Shown one piece after another: positions 8,492 to 17,125 of a stretch of DNA of 64,000 nucleotides (position 1 is its first letter; each line of letters begins with the position of its first letter). Made by a program: the position numbers and the translations under genes. The notes under the pieces are model-generated. The model had not been told where the DNA came from. It saw only the letters and a list, made by a program, of their open reading frames with translations, and made no database searches. This stretch comes from CAZOWW01 sp964583765 (lineage in GTDB: Bacteria; Actinomycetota; Actinomycetes; Actinomycetales; Kineosporiaceae), in NCBI GenBank assembly GCA_964583765.1, contig CAZOWW010000001.1:1-64000 (forward strand), in the 5' to 3' direction.

Positions 8492-10743
8492 CGCTTTCCC
8501 TGCCGGACCAGGCGGGGGGCCGGGCAGTCCGTGCCCAGGTGATTCGCGATCGGCAGCAGGTCCTGGGTGAGGGGGAACTCGATCGGGGGCAGCCCGGTGG
8601 GGAGGCGCACTCCCCTGTCCGCCAGCTGTTGGGTGACCTCGCTCGCGAACCTGGTATCCGGGGGGTTCCCGTCGAAGGAGTATCCCTGCCTGGCGAACTC
8701 CTCGGGAACCGCGGGGTCGGCGAACGCCTTCTGCACCAGGTCCTTGTACTGCCCCTGGGAGATCAGGACGTGCTGGGCGCTCAACTTCGGCCGTACGGCG
8801 TAGTAACGGTAACCACGTCCTATTTCCCCTTAGAAGACGTCCTTGGCCACGTCGTGGCTCGCCATGAGCACCACGGTGTCGGGGCCGGGCTCGACGATGT
8901 CCCTGTGGAAATCGTTGAGGAGATCCCCTGTGGTGTCTTCGGTCTGCACCTCGTACTGGGGCCTCAGCAGATCGACGACCGCCCGCTGGCCGGGGTTCAA
9001 CGCGCCCACGCCTTGTGGGTTGTCTCGCCGCGATTCATCGCCGGCCAGTGCACGGACTCCCCCCTTCAGCTCCTCCTGCGCCACGAGCGTGAGATAGGCC
9101 AACGGCGTGGCCCCTTGGCAGGGGTTGGAGGTGCGCACGAACCACGGCTCCTTCCCGCCGCGACCCTCGATGGCGGCCTGCTGCTGCTCCTTCAGGTACT
9201 GCACGTACCGGTGAAAGTCGAAGACAGGCAACTCCTTGCCTGCAGGATGGGTGATCAGACCCGGCACCGCCTCCACCTGCTTCTCGCCCTGAGGAGAGAC
9301 CCCGATCATCATGGTCGAGGTGAAGAGCGGCGTGCGGGTGATCTCGCCCTTGAGGATGTTGCGCCGGAGGAGGCTCTTGTAGACCTCATCGCCGGCCACG
9401 GCATTGGCCGGCAGGAAGAACGCGTCCCCCGCCAGCTGACCCTCGGTGGAATCGGAGATCTGATCCGCGATTTCCCGGCCCGACACTTCCTGGACGTTGA
9501 GCTGCACCGTCTGACGGGGGTTCCCCGTGAAGTCGCGGGCTTGCCGGTTGAGAGCCTCCTGCAGAGCCTTGCTCTCCGTCAGAGGCGTCGCCATCCCCCG
9601 GCCCACCAACCCCGTGATGGTGATCGGTACCGGTACCGGTACCGGAGCCGATGACGCCCACAGCACGGTGGCGAGGCAGGCGAGAGCGAGCACCGCGCAG
9701 GCGACCAGGAGCCACCAGCGACGGGGGCCCCACCGCGCACGATCCCACGCGGCGGCGGCCCCTCGGCCTGGCTGCGTCCCGTCGTCCTCAACGGCCCGGG
9801 GGTCTTCGAGGTCGCTCTGCTCCACCGGTTCGGCGACGGGCTCCGGCGGCAGGGCTGTGAGCGCATCGAGCGCCTCGATCCCGATGAAGTAGGCAGCCTC
9901 GGGGACATGGTTCCGTGAGGCCTCCCTGGCCTGCTCACCGTCCTTGCGCAATCCCGCCTGGAAGATCCCGATGACGGGGTGGCCCGGCACATCCTGTCGA
10001 CACACCGGGCCGCCGCTGAAACCATCGGTCACCCGGAACGCACCGGTCACCTCATGTTCGAACTGCCACCGGTACCCGGGCAGCTTCCCGGTCGCGGTCC
10101 CGCAGACGATCCGGTTCTGTCTGACCATGCGTTCCGGCCCGTTCGGGCCGGGACGATCCACGGGGCCGAACACCTGGACCGGAACCCGACCGAGATCGCT
10201 CCTGTCGTCCAGAGGCAGCGCCGGGAAATCGGTGGACAGGTCCTCGGCGGTACGCAGTATCGCGATATCGCCGGACTCGGGGTCGGCAATATCGCTGGGT
10301 CCCCAGTGCGTCACGATGGCACGCAGGATCCGCGGGGCGGTGGACGTCGTCCGAACCTGGGGAGCGAACGGGAATCGCAGCATGATCCTCGGCCAGCCCA
10401 CCGGTGGGGACGAGCACATCAGTTCACGACACAGCACGGTGTTCACCACATGTGCGCAGGTCACGATCTGACGGTGGGGGATGACGAAGCCCAGACCCAC
10501 CGCGTGGTGATCGCCCCCGGGCCGGTCCGGCGGGCGAAGGATCTCGCAGATCGCCGGCGTGATGCCGGCTCGATCCACCCGGGGCAAGGCCTCGGCAGCG
10601 TTCGCGAGGCCCGGCTCGACACGCAGCCGGTCCTCAGGCGTTCGGGTGCTGGCCCCACGCTCATGGAGCGAGCGCTCCGGAGGCCCAGCACGTACCGCCC
10701 CGCCGACTTCCGGTCTCCTCGCCGACGGAGGGACACCGGTCAT
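8488..10743 (-). pseudogene. Trypsin-like protease / membrane helix / solute-binding-like protein, interrupted by in-frame TAA
   Basis: A continuous frame of 752 codons, broken only by TAA at 8830-8832 (codon 638). Residues ~60-260 are a chymotrypsin-fold peptidase with a complete triad: His98 in TCAHVV, Asp159 in GDIAIL, Ser243 in GFSGGP. No signal peptide precedes it. A single helix (about 343-364) follows Arg-rich WDRARWGPRR, which predicts protease inside and C-terminus outside. The outer part looks like a solute-binding domain and continues after the TAA for another 113 codons in the same frame (GEIGRGYRYYAVRPK and on). Its final TGA overlaps the vWA start, and its ATG overlaps the upstream gene's stop (ATGA). 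It could be a nonsense mutant, a readthrough product, two polypeptides or a sequencing error. Confidence 0.7.
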
Positions 10744-11114
10744 GACGCGGCCTCCGGGTGTCCGGCAACAGCAGTGCGACCGGACGCGCCCTCTCGTCTC
10801 CAGACCATGCGCAACGAGAACGTGGCCTGGGCGGTGCCCTTGGTCAGCACCAGCCCAGTCTCACCACCCACGGCGAGACCCACGTGGATCTCAAGTTCGT
10901 CGGGGTGCCCCGCATGGGCCCTGGTCCGCTCCACGACACCGCGCAGGACGGGCACGACGCCGTCCACGGCATCGAAGAGGGTCCGCACCCTGCGCGGCGC
11001 ATCGGGTGCCGCGGACAGGTACGTCTCCGCCTCGTCCCCCACCACGTCCATCTCGACCTCGACAACGCCCTCCCCGTCATCCCCCACCGGAACGGTCCTG
11101 ACCCATGTCGACAT
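10740..11114 (-). CDS. Trypsin-co-occurring (CU044_2847/Trypco1-like) family protein
   Basis: A 124-residue soluble protein beginning with a strand (MSTWVRTVPVGDDGEGVVEVEMDVV). A helix (VRTLFDAVDGVVPVLRGVVERTRA) follows, and then the segment DELEIHVGLAVGGETGLVLTKGTAQATFSLRMVW. This pattern matches the actinobacterial CU044_2847 / trypsin-co-occurring domain 1 family, which is regularly encoded beside trypsin-like proteases in predicted conflict or signalling systems. Its stop overlaps the protease ATG (ATGA at 10740-10743), so they are cotranslated. The ATG at 11114 has a G-rich site (GGGGGA) upstream. The molecular function of the family is unknown; a protease inhibitor, substrate or adaptor role is inference. 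Confidence 0.75.
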   Translation of the reverse strand: MSTWVRTVPVGDDGEGVVEVEMDVVGDEAETYLSAAPDAPRRVRTLFDAVDGVVPVLRGVVERTRAHAGHPDELEIHVGLAVGGETGLVLTKGTAQATFSLRMVWRREGASGRTAVAGHPEAAS

Positions 11115-11834
11115 CCGCTGATCCCCCAGATTCCGTGAGATGTGCTGTGCCGCATCAGCTGCCGGTGTGATCCCGTACGCCGCCCGCCGCGCTGCGGGCC
11201 ATACGGCACAGGGTTCAGGATGACAGCCCACATTGCTCTAGGTAGCACATCCACTACTCGTTGATACATGCCTGGAGGATCAGCGAGTTCCGTACCCGCC
11301 AGCCCAGAAGCCGTGGGGTCCGGCGGAGATGGACTCCCCCTCTGGCTCGGCCCGCCCTGCCGCCGTACCCGCTACCGACCGCATGCCCGAACACGAGCCC
11401 GTCCACAACGCCGTCCGGTGCCAGGTGGACGCCGGACGGTTGAGCGCTCCGGCCGGGGGCGTCGACCCGTTCCTCGAGGTCCCGTCCTGGTCGCCCTCGT
11501 CGACGTGGTACTCGCCGCACGCACACGCCTGTTCGCACTCCGGTGAGGTATGCCCAGGTCAGGCAGCCGTCAGCGGGGTGCCCGGGCATCACGGCAGCGG
11601 TGCGGGCGACACCGAACCATCGTGAGATCCGATCAGCGAGGTCATGGGCCGCGGAGGGCCGGCCCCAGCCAGACCGGCGCAAGCGCGCTCCCGGCCGGCT
11701 CGGCCAACGGTCCGGCCAGGCGAACGGTCCGGATTGGTGGACCGTTCGATCTCCGGCGAGCTGGGTCAGGAGGTCTGGTGCTCCGCGCCATCGGAGACGA
11801 CCCCGACGCCGCGCAGGTCCCGCGAGGAGCAGGG
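11115..11834. other. Long intergenic region between the protease operon and tmRNA
   Basis: About 720 bp. A minus-strand frame (11254-11682) is open for 142 codons, but its product is Arg-rich and I recognise no domain, and there is no ribosome binding site. The 3' flank of tmRNA genes is a common integration target, so the region deserves attention, but I see no integrase and no copy of the tmRNA 3' end elsewhere in the window. A promoter for the protease operon should lie near 11120-11250; none is obvious. Confidence 0.4.
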
Positions 11835-11873
11835 CAAAACGCCACGAACCGGGGCCGACGGGCCCCGGTTCGT
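11835..11873 (-). terminator. Rho-independent terminator of tmRNA
   Basis: A perfect 13-bp inverted repeat (arms 11844-11856 and 11861-11873, 4-nt loop), followed on the minus strand by GGCGTTTT. It lies 15 nt beyond the tmRNA 3' end. Confidence 0.85.
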
Positions 11874-11887
11874 GAACATCTACCTCA

Positions 11888-12257
11888 GGTGGAGGTGGCG
11901 GGAATCGAACCCGCGTCCGCCAGCGTGGAACCAGGACTTCTCCGGGCGCAGTCCGCTACGGCCTTTCTCAGCCCCGACGATCACACGGACGAGTCGTCGC
12001 GCCGGGCTCAGTCACTGTGAGTGTCGCCGCAGATCCCGTGACCGGATCCTTGGCCAGTGGCCTTCTGGTCGACGCCAGTGATCGGGTCGAAGGCGAACCC
12101 GGACTGACGGACTACGCAGCTCGCTTAGGCAGCGAGGGCGAAGTCGGTGCGCGAAGAATTGGCACCTATTGTTTTGTGACGAAGGTTCACGAGATCACGT
12201 CACCTTCTCGGCCCGCTTCCCCTGGATCGACGTCCGACGTCGAAACCGATCACCCCC
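11888..12257 (-). ncRNA. ssrA: tmRNA (ssrA), one-piece
   Basis: About 370 nt. The 5' end GGGGGTGATCGGTTTCGACG and 3' end ...GGTTCGATTCCCGCCACCTCC form the alanyl acceptor stem and T arm (seven acceptor pairs, one of them G-U). The tag reading frame, on the minus strand from 12163 to TAA at 12125-12127, encodes ANSSRTDFALAA, close to other actinobacterial tags (ends FALAA). After discriminator A the chromosome reads CCT rather than CCA, so the final A must be added by tRNA nucleotidyltransferase. With SmpB (16204-16674) it rescues stalled ribosomes and marks peptides for proteolysis. Confidence 0.96.
12125..12163 (-). CDS. tmRNA proteolysis-tag reading frame
   Basis: A resume codon GCC and 11 further codons, then TAA, giving ANSSRTDFALAA. 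Translated only by trans-translation after tmRNA-borne alanine is added. Confidence 0.93.
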   Translation of the reverse strand, partial: ANSSRTDFALAA

Positions 12258-12330
12258 TGGTCGATGGATCAGTACCCCGAGCCCGACAATCTCGGTTCGG
12301 AGCCGTGGACCCCGGTCTGCACCGGCGTCC

Positions 12331-12385
12331 ACGTGCCTTACCTGTGCCACGTGCCTTACTTATGCCACACGGTCCTCGACCGTGT
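12331..12385. repeat. 18-bp tandem repeat plus perfect hairpin upstream of tmRNA
   Basis: Two adjacent 18-bp copies (12331-12348 and 12349-12366, ACGTGCCTTACNTNTGCC) are followed directly by an 8-bp perfect inverted repeat with a 3-nt loop (arms 12367-12374 and 12378-12385). It lies 75-130 bp upstream of the tmRNA 5' end, so it could bind a regulator or terminate incoming transcription. No established name applies. Confidence 0.6.
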
Positions 12386-12981
12386 CACTTCTTTTCCTGC
12401 CGCCCGTCCAGCAGCCCCACCGAACCCCGCGGGCCGCGAGCACGGCCACGGGTCCGACAGCACTGATGAACCCGAGCGACGCGTCCGGTCAGGAACCGGA
12501 CATCTCGCTCAAACCTCCACGGATGCCGCTCGGGGAGGTCTGGCGACCACCCGACCGCTCCTCGTCCGAACCAACAGCCGAGGAGCCGGAACCGGAAGGC
12601 GCCCAGGCCATGCTATCGGTCACCCCCAGTGGCCCGCACGGCCCCCTCCCTCGCGTTCGCCGATCGCGAAACCGACATTCCGCCCAGGTGGGGAAGGATC
12701 CGCCATCGGCGAAGTCCGCCCAGCCCGATGACCTGTCACGTGCGCGAACGCCCGGGATCCGACGGTTTCCCGGTCACGTCCGGCCTAGCGTGGGCAACTT
12801 CTGTAGGAAGCTGTGCGCTCCGCGTGACCCACGGTATGGTTCTGGCCGGTGAGCCCGTGCGCCCCTAACAACGGAGTGTAATCACTCACTCACCGGAACG
12901 ATGGCCCCCGGTCCGGTGCGCGGAGGCGCCACAGCGCCCCCATGAGGACGATCCACGTGACGAAACCGAGGGGGTGAGGCG
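12386..12981. other. Intergenic region between tmRNA and the PAS-GGDEF-EAL gene
   Basis: About 600 bp between divergent transcription units. It must hold the promoter of the c-di-GMP gene. Open frames cross it, but their products are rich in Pro, Arg and Ser with no recognisable domain. I support no gene here. Confidence 0.35.
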
Positions 12982-15900
12982 ATGCAGCAGATCCACCAAC
13001 AGCCGACCCCCGTCCCCGACTCCCCCAGATCCAGCACGGTTCCCCCCGCACAGATTCCCCCGGTGAATTCCACCCCCGCACAGTCCATTCCCGCTGTGCC
13101 GAACGCCGTGGCCGCCGAAAACGTGCTCGACGCGCTCGGCCAGGGCTTGATGATTCTCGACGACCGAGGTCGCATCCTGTCGGTGAACTCGACCGCGGCC
13201 TCCCTGCTCGGACGCTCCGCGGACTTCCTGCTGGGCCGCACGACCACGCTCCCCTTTCTCCCGCCGTCCAGACTCGGCACGGCCGATCTGGGGTGGAAGG
13301 GTCTGACGCGGGATTCCGGCGCGGCTCGCGGTTCCGGGCACCCCACGCCGATCGTCCTGAGCGGTCACGGCTCGTCGTCAGCGACCGCCGCCGAGACCTG
13401 GAACACGGTGCCCGGCACTGATGACGGCACGGGCACACCGCCCGCTGCGGGAGGACGGGACGCCGACGGCCACACCCAGGTGACCATGGCCTCCCCGCTG
13501 ACCATGACCTCGCCGTCCAGGGTCACCGCCTCCGCCTTCGGCCCGACGAAACGCCGGCTGGTCGCCGTCCCGCTGCCGGACGGGACCACTCGGTGGTTGT
13601 CCGTCTCCGCCGCCGAACTGGAGCCGGACGAGCGCGGCTCGCGCGGCTGGGCGCTGAACCTGGTCGACGCCTCCGACGTCGCCCCCGTGAAGGCGGACCG
13701 GGACGGTGCGGAGCTCCGCCTGCGCGGGGCGTTGCGCCTGGCCGGCATGGCGACCTGGGAGCGCCAGCTCGCGGACAACTCGTGGACCTGGTCCCTGGAG
13801 ATGTTCGCGCTGCTGGGGATCGGTCCGGGGGACCCGCCGAGCTACGCCCAGTGGCTCTCCTGGATCCTCGACGAGGACCGCACCCGGCTCGCAATCGAGG
13901 AGCAGGCGTCCCTGTCCAGCGGCCGGGGCTGGCGGGCGACCTTCCGGGTGCGGCTGCCGGACTTCCGCATCCGCCACCTCAAGATGTGGTGCGAGCCGGT
14001 CTTCGACGCCACCGGCCGACCGGTGACCGTGCTCGGTACCACGCTCGACGTCACCGACACCGAGGAGGCGGGCGAGCAGCTGCGGAACAGCCGCCGCAGG
14101 CTCTCCGCCGCGGTGCACCTGACCGGGCTCGCCTCCTGGACGCTCACCCTGGACACCGGGGAGCAGTGGTGGTCCGACTCGATGTACCACCTCTACGGCC
14201 GAGACCCCGCCGAGGGCGCGCCCTCCGCTCTCGAACATCTCGACATGATGTTGGAGGAGGACCGCGAGCAGCTCCTCGCCACCTTCTCGGCGGTGCTGGA
14301 GACCGGCACCCCGGCGGAGGTGACCCTGCGGGTCTTCCCACCCAGCGGCGGGGTACGCCACCTGCGGTGCTGGATCGACCTCACGCACGACGGCTCGGGG
14401 CGGCCGCTGACCCTGTGGGGCACTGCCCTGGACATCACCGAGGAGCAGCAGAACCTGGCCGCGCTGCAGGCCAGCCAGGAGGAACTCCGACTCGCCTTCG
14501 ACCGCGCGCCGACCGGCATGGCCCAGGTCGACTGCACCCCCGGCATGACGCGACTGCTACGGGTAAACCACGCACTGCTCGACATGCTCGGCCTGGCGGT
14601 GATCCCCAGCTTCGAGGACCTGCTGGGCCGCGTGCACACCGCGGACATGCCCATGGTCACCGAGCACCTGCAGGCACTGGCCGAGGGCGAGACCGCCGAG
14701 ACCTCGTACGAGGTACGTCTCCTGCGCGCGGACAACTCGATCATCCACGCCTGGGTTCACGCAGCGGCCGCCGGCGGCGAGGCGGAGCCGGGGCGGCACG
14801 TGGTCTACCACTTCCTCGACGTCACCCAACGCCATCGCACCGAGCAGGAACTGCAGCGCCTGGCCCTCACCGACGTCACCACCGGTCTGGCCAACCGCGC
14901 CCGGCTCGAGCAGCGGCTCACCGAGGCGCTCTCCCGGGTTCGCCGGAGTGGCCGGAGCGTCGCCCTGTTCCTGCTCGACCTCGACCGCTTCAAGAGCATC
15001 AACGACACCTTCGGCCACGTGGCCGGGGACACCCTGCTCATCGAGATCGGACGCCGCCTGCGGTCCGTCGTCCCCGCAGGCGCCGAGGTCGCCCGGTTGG
15101 GCGGGGACGAGTTCGCCGTGGTGGTCGATCCGGCACCCGCAGAGGCCGCGCTCGCTCGGCTCGGACGGGACATCCGCACCCGGCTCTCGCTGCCGATCCA
15201 GCTCAGGGACGGGGCGTCCGTCGTGTGCACCGCAAGCATCGGCGTGACCCAGTGCGACCGCCCCGGCCGCACCGTGGAGGACCTGTACCGCGAGGCCGAC
15301 CTCGCGCTCTACGAGGCCAAGGACCTCGGCCGGGACGCCCTGGCCGTCTTCGACACCGCCCTGCGCACCCGCGCCGACGCCCGCATCGAGGCCGAGCAGG
15401 TACTGCGCACGGGTCTGGCCACCGACGCCCTGCGCGTGCGGCTGCAACCGGTGGTCGACCTGCGTGGGGGCGCCGTCGCGGGCGCCGAGGTGCTGGCGCG
15501 CGTCGAGCACCCCGATCTCGGCCTGCTCGACCCCTCCTCCTTCATCGACGTCGCCGAGGACACCGGTCTGGTCGTCGAGCTGGACACCCGGGTCTCGGCG
15601 ATGGCGATGGTGCACCTGGCGAGCGGGAACCTGCCCCCCGGGCGCTGGCTCGCGGTCAACGTCTCCGCCCGCACCCTGGAACACGAGGCCTACTTCGAGT
15701 CGCTGCAGGACGGGCTGAACAAGCACCACCTGCACCCCTCGCGACTGCTCGTGGAGGTCACCGAGCACACGCTCATGGACGCGACCGGGGCCCGGGCCAA
15801 GGGGCTCCACCGGCTGCGGGAGATGGGGGTGCGGGTCGGCATCGACGACTTCGGCACCGGGTACTCGGCCCTGGCCTACCTCGACCGGTTCGCCTTCGAC

Positions 15901-16110
15901 TTCCTGAAGATCGACCGCTCGTTCGTCACCCGTCTGGGGACGGGCAGCCGGCCCGATGCGGTGGTCTCGGCCATCATCTCCCTGGCGCACGCGCACGGGC
16001 TGGTCGTGACCGCCGAGGGCGTCGAGACCCCCAGCCAGGCCCGGGCCCTGCGGGCGATGGGCTGCGACCGGGCACAGGGGTTCCTCTTCGGACGGCCCAG
16101 CGTCCCCTGA
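12982..16110 (+). CDS. PAS-PAS-PAS-PAS-GGDEF-EAL cyclic di-GMP signalling protein
   Basis: A 1042-residue protein without membrane segments. An N-terminal PAS-like region (GQGLMILDDRGRILSVNSTAASLLG) and a long low-complexity insert are followed by PAS_3-type sensors (LRLAGMATWERQLADNSWTWSLEMFALLG; LTGLASWTLTLDTGEQWWSDSMYHLYG) and another PAS. The diguanylate cyclase domain follows, with an intact GGDEF in RLGGDEFAVV. The C-terminal phosphodiesterase domain keeps its main metal and catalytic residues (NVSARTLE, VEVTEHTLM, IDDFGTGYSAL, LKIDRSFV, TAEGVET), but EAL itself reads EVL. Both activities are plausible, and the PAS input is unknown. The ATG follows a GAGG-rich region. It is convergent with smpB and physically separates smpB from ssrA. 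Confidence 0.9.
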   Translation: MQQIHQQPTPVPDSPRSSTVPPAQIPPVNSTPAQSIPAVPNAVAAENVLDALGQGLMILDDRGRILSVNSTAASLLGRSADFLLGRTTTLPFLPPSRLGTADLGWKGLTRDSGAARGSGHPTPIVLSGHGSSSATAAETWNTVPGTDDGTGTPPAAGGRDADGHTQVTMASPLTMTSPSRVTASAFGPTKRRLVAVPLPDGTTRWLSVSAAELEPDERGSRGWALNLVDASDVAPVKADRDGAELRLRGALRLAGMATWERQLADNSWTWSLEMFALLGIGPGDPPSYAQWLSWILDEDRTRLAIEEQASLSSGRGWRATFRVRLPDFRIRHLKMWCEPVFDATGRPVTVLGTTLDVTDTEEAGEQLRNSRRRLSAAVHLTGLASWTLTLDTGEQWWSDSMYHLYGRDPAEGAPSALEHLDMMLEEDREQLLATFSAVLETGTPAEVTLRVFPPSGGVRHLRCWIDLTHDGSGRPLTLWGTALDITEEQQNLAALQASQEELRLAFDRAPTGMAQVDCTPGMTRLLRVNHALLDMLGLAVIPSFEDLLGRVHTADMPMVTEHLQALAEGETAETSYEVRLLRADNSIIHAWVHAAAAGGEAEPGRHVVYHFLDVTQRHRTEQELQRLALTDVTTGLANRARLEQRLTEALSRVRRSGRSVALFLLDLDRFKSINDTFGHVAGDTLLIEIGRRLRSVVPAGAEVARLGGDEFAVVVDPAPAEAALARLGRDIRTRLSLPIQLRDGASVVCTASIGVTQCDRPGRTVEDLYREADLALYEAKDLGRDALAVFDTALRTRADARIEAEQVLRTGLATDALRVRLQPVVDLRGGAVAGAEVLARVEHPDLGLLDPSSFIDVAEDTGLVVELDTRVSAMAMVHLASGNLPPGRWLAVNVSARTLEHEAYFESLQDGLNKHHLHPSRLLVEVTEHTLMDATGARAKGLHRLREMGVRVGIDDFGTGYSALAYLDRFAFDFLKIDRSFVTRLGTGSRPDAVVSAIISLAHAHGLVVTAEGVETPSQARALRAMGCDRAQGFLFGRPSVP

Positions 16111-16203
16111 ACCCCTGCTCCTGGACCCCTGCTCCCCTGACCCCGGCCCCGTTCTGCGGGCGCCGCGGAGAAGAGCAGCCGGCGGCCCGGGCCGAACGGG
16201 CGG

Positions 16204-16674
16204 TCAGCGGTCCTTGCGGAAGGAGATCGCCCGCTCGGTCTCGCGACGGTCCTGCCGCTCCCGCAACGCCTGCCGCTTGTCGTACTCGCGCTTGCCCCGC
16301 GCCACGGCGAGCTCCACCTTGGCCCGGCCGTTCAGGAAGTACAGCGCCAGGGGGACGAGCGTGAGCCCCTTCTCGCGGGTCGTGGCGGCAAGCTTGTCGA
16401 TCTCCAGCCGGTGCAGCAGCAGCTTGCGCTTGCGACGCGGGGCGTGGTTGTTCCAGGTCCCCTGGTTGTACTCGGGGATGTGTGCCCCCTCGAGCCACAC
16501 CTCGTCGCCGTCCACGCTGGCCCACGAATCGACCAGCGAGGCCCGCCCCGCCCGCAGGGCCTTCACCTCGGTCCCGGTGAGCACCAGTCCGGCCTCGTAG
16601 ACATCCAGGACGAGGAAGTCGTGCCGGGCTTTCTTGTTGCTCGCGATCAACTTCCGACCGCTCTCCCTGGGCAC
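16204..16674 (-). CDS. smpB: SsrA-binding protein SmpB
   Basis: 156 residues, normal length. SmpB signatures are IASNKKARHDFLVLDVYEAGLVLTGTEVKALR, EVWLEGAHIPEYNQGTWNNHAPRRKRKLLLH, LVPLALYFLNGRAKVELAVARGKREYDKR and a basic C-terminal tail (RETERAISFRKDR) that enters the ribosome mRNA channel. It binds the tmRNA tRNA-like domain. The GTG start at 16674 is supported by AGGAGG five nt upstream. In many actinobacteria it follows ftsX or an M23 gene directly; here about 4 kb of accessory DNA intervenes. Confidence 0.97.
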   Translation of the reverse strand: MPRESGRKLIASNKKARHDFLVLDVYEAGLVLTGTEVKALRAGRASLVDSWASVDGDEVWLEGAHIPEYNQGTWNNHAPRRKRKLLLHRLEIDKLAATTREKGLTLVPLALYFLNGRAKVELAVARGKREYDKRQALRERQDRRETERAISFRKDR

Positions 16675-17125
16675 ACCGACCTCCTGATCCTGCCGGGTCC
16701 CCCGCCTCTCGGACGACCTGTCGTGCCTGCGTCGGCGGCCCGACGGCCGCCCCCGACAGTGAACCGGAGCCGGGCACCTCGCTCCCACTGATTTCCCCGG
16801 GTGATGCCGCAGGTTCTCCCGGTGATGCAGCCGGTTCCCCGGCGGTTCGGCACGTTCACGCGGCGGCCCCGGAGCCCTCGCGACCGTCCGGGTCCCCGAA
16901 GCTCGCGCGATGCATCAGTCTAGTTGCCGGGCCGGCGCCCGTTCGGGGCCGGTTTCGCCGAGGACCGGAGACCCCTCGTTCCGGTCGGTTCCGCCGAGTG
17001 CGCGAGCCCCCGGGTTCAGAGCCGGGCAACCGGACCGCTGAAGCCCCCGGGAACCCCTCAGCCGCCACGCCGGACCGCCGAAGCCCCGGAACCCAGCCGC
17101 CATGCCGGATCAGCGGGACCCCTCA
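16675..17125. other. Intergenic region left of the IS5-like element
   Basis: About 450 bp upstream of smpB. It contains an imperfect two-copy repeat of ~40 bp (about 17030-17069 and 17070-17105, each starting CCGGACCGC(C/T)GAAGCCCC). No gene recognised. The smpB promoter should lie here. Confidence 0.4.

Noticed and set aside
8488..8784. 98-codon frame as a separate gene
   Set aside because: It is in the same frame as the protease gene, begins at a TTG without a ribosome site, and continues its last domain.
11254..11682. 142-codon minus frame beside tmRNA as an integrase remnant
   Set aside because: No integrase motif and no recognisable domain.
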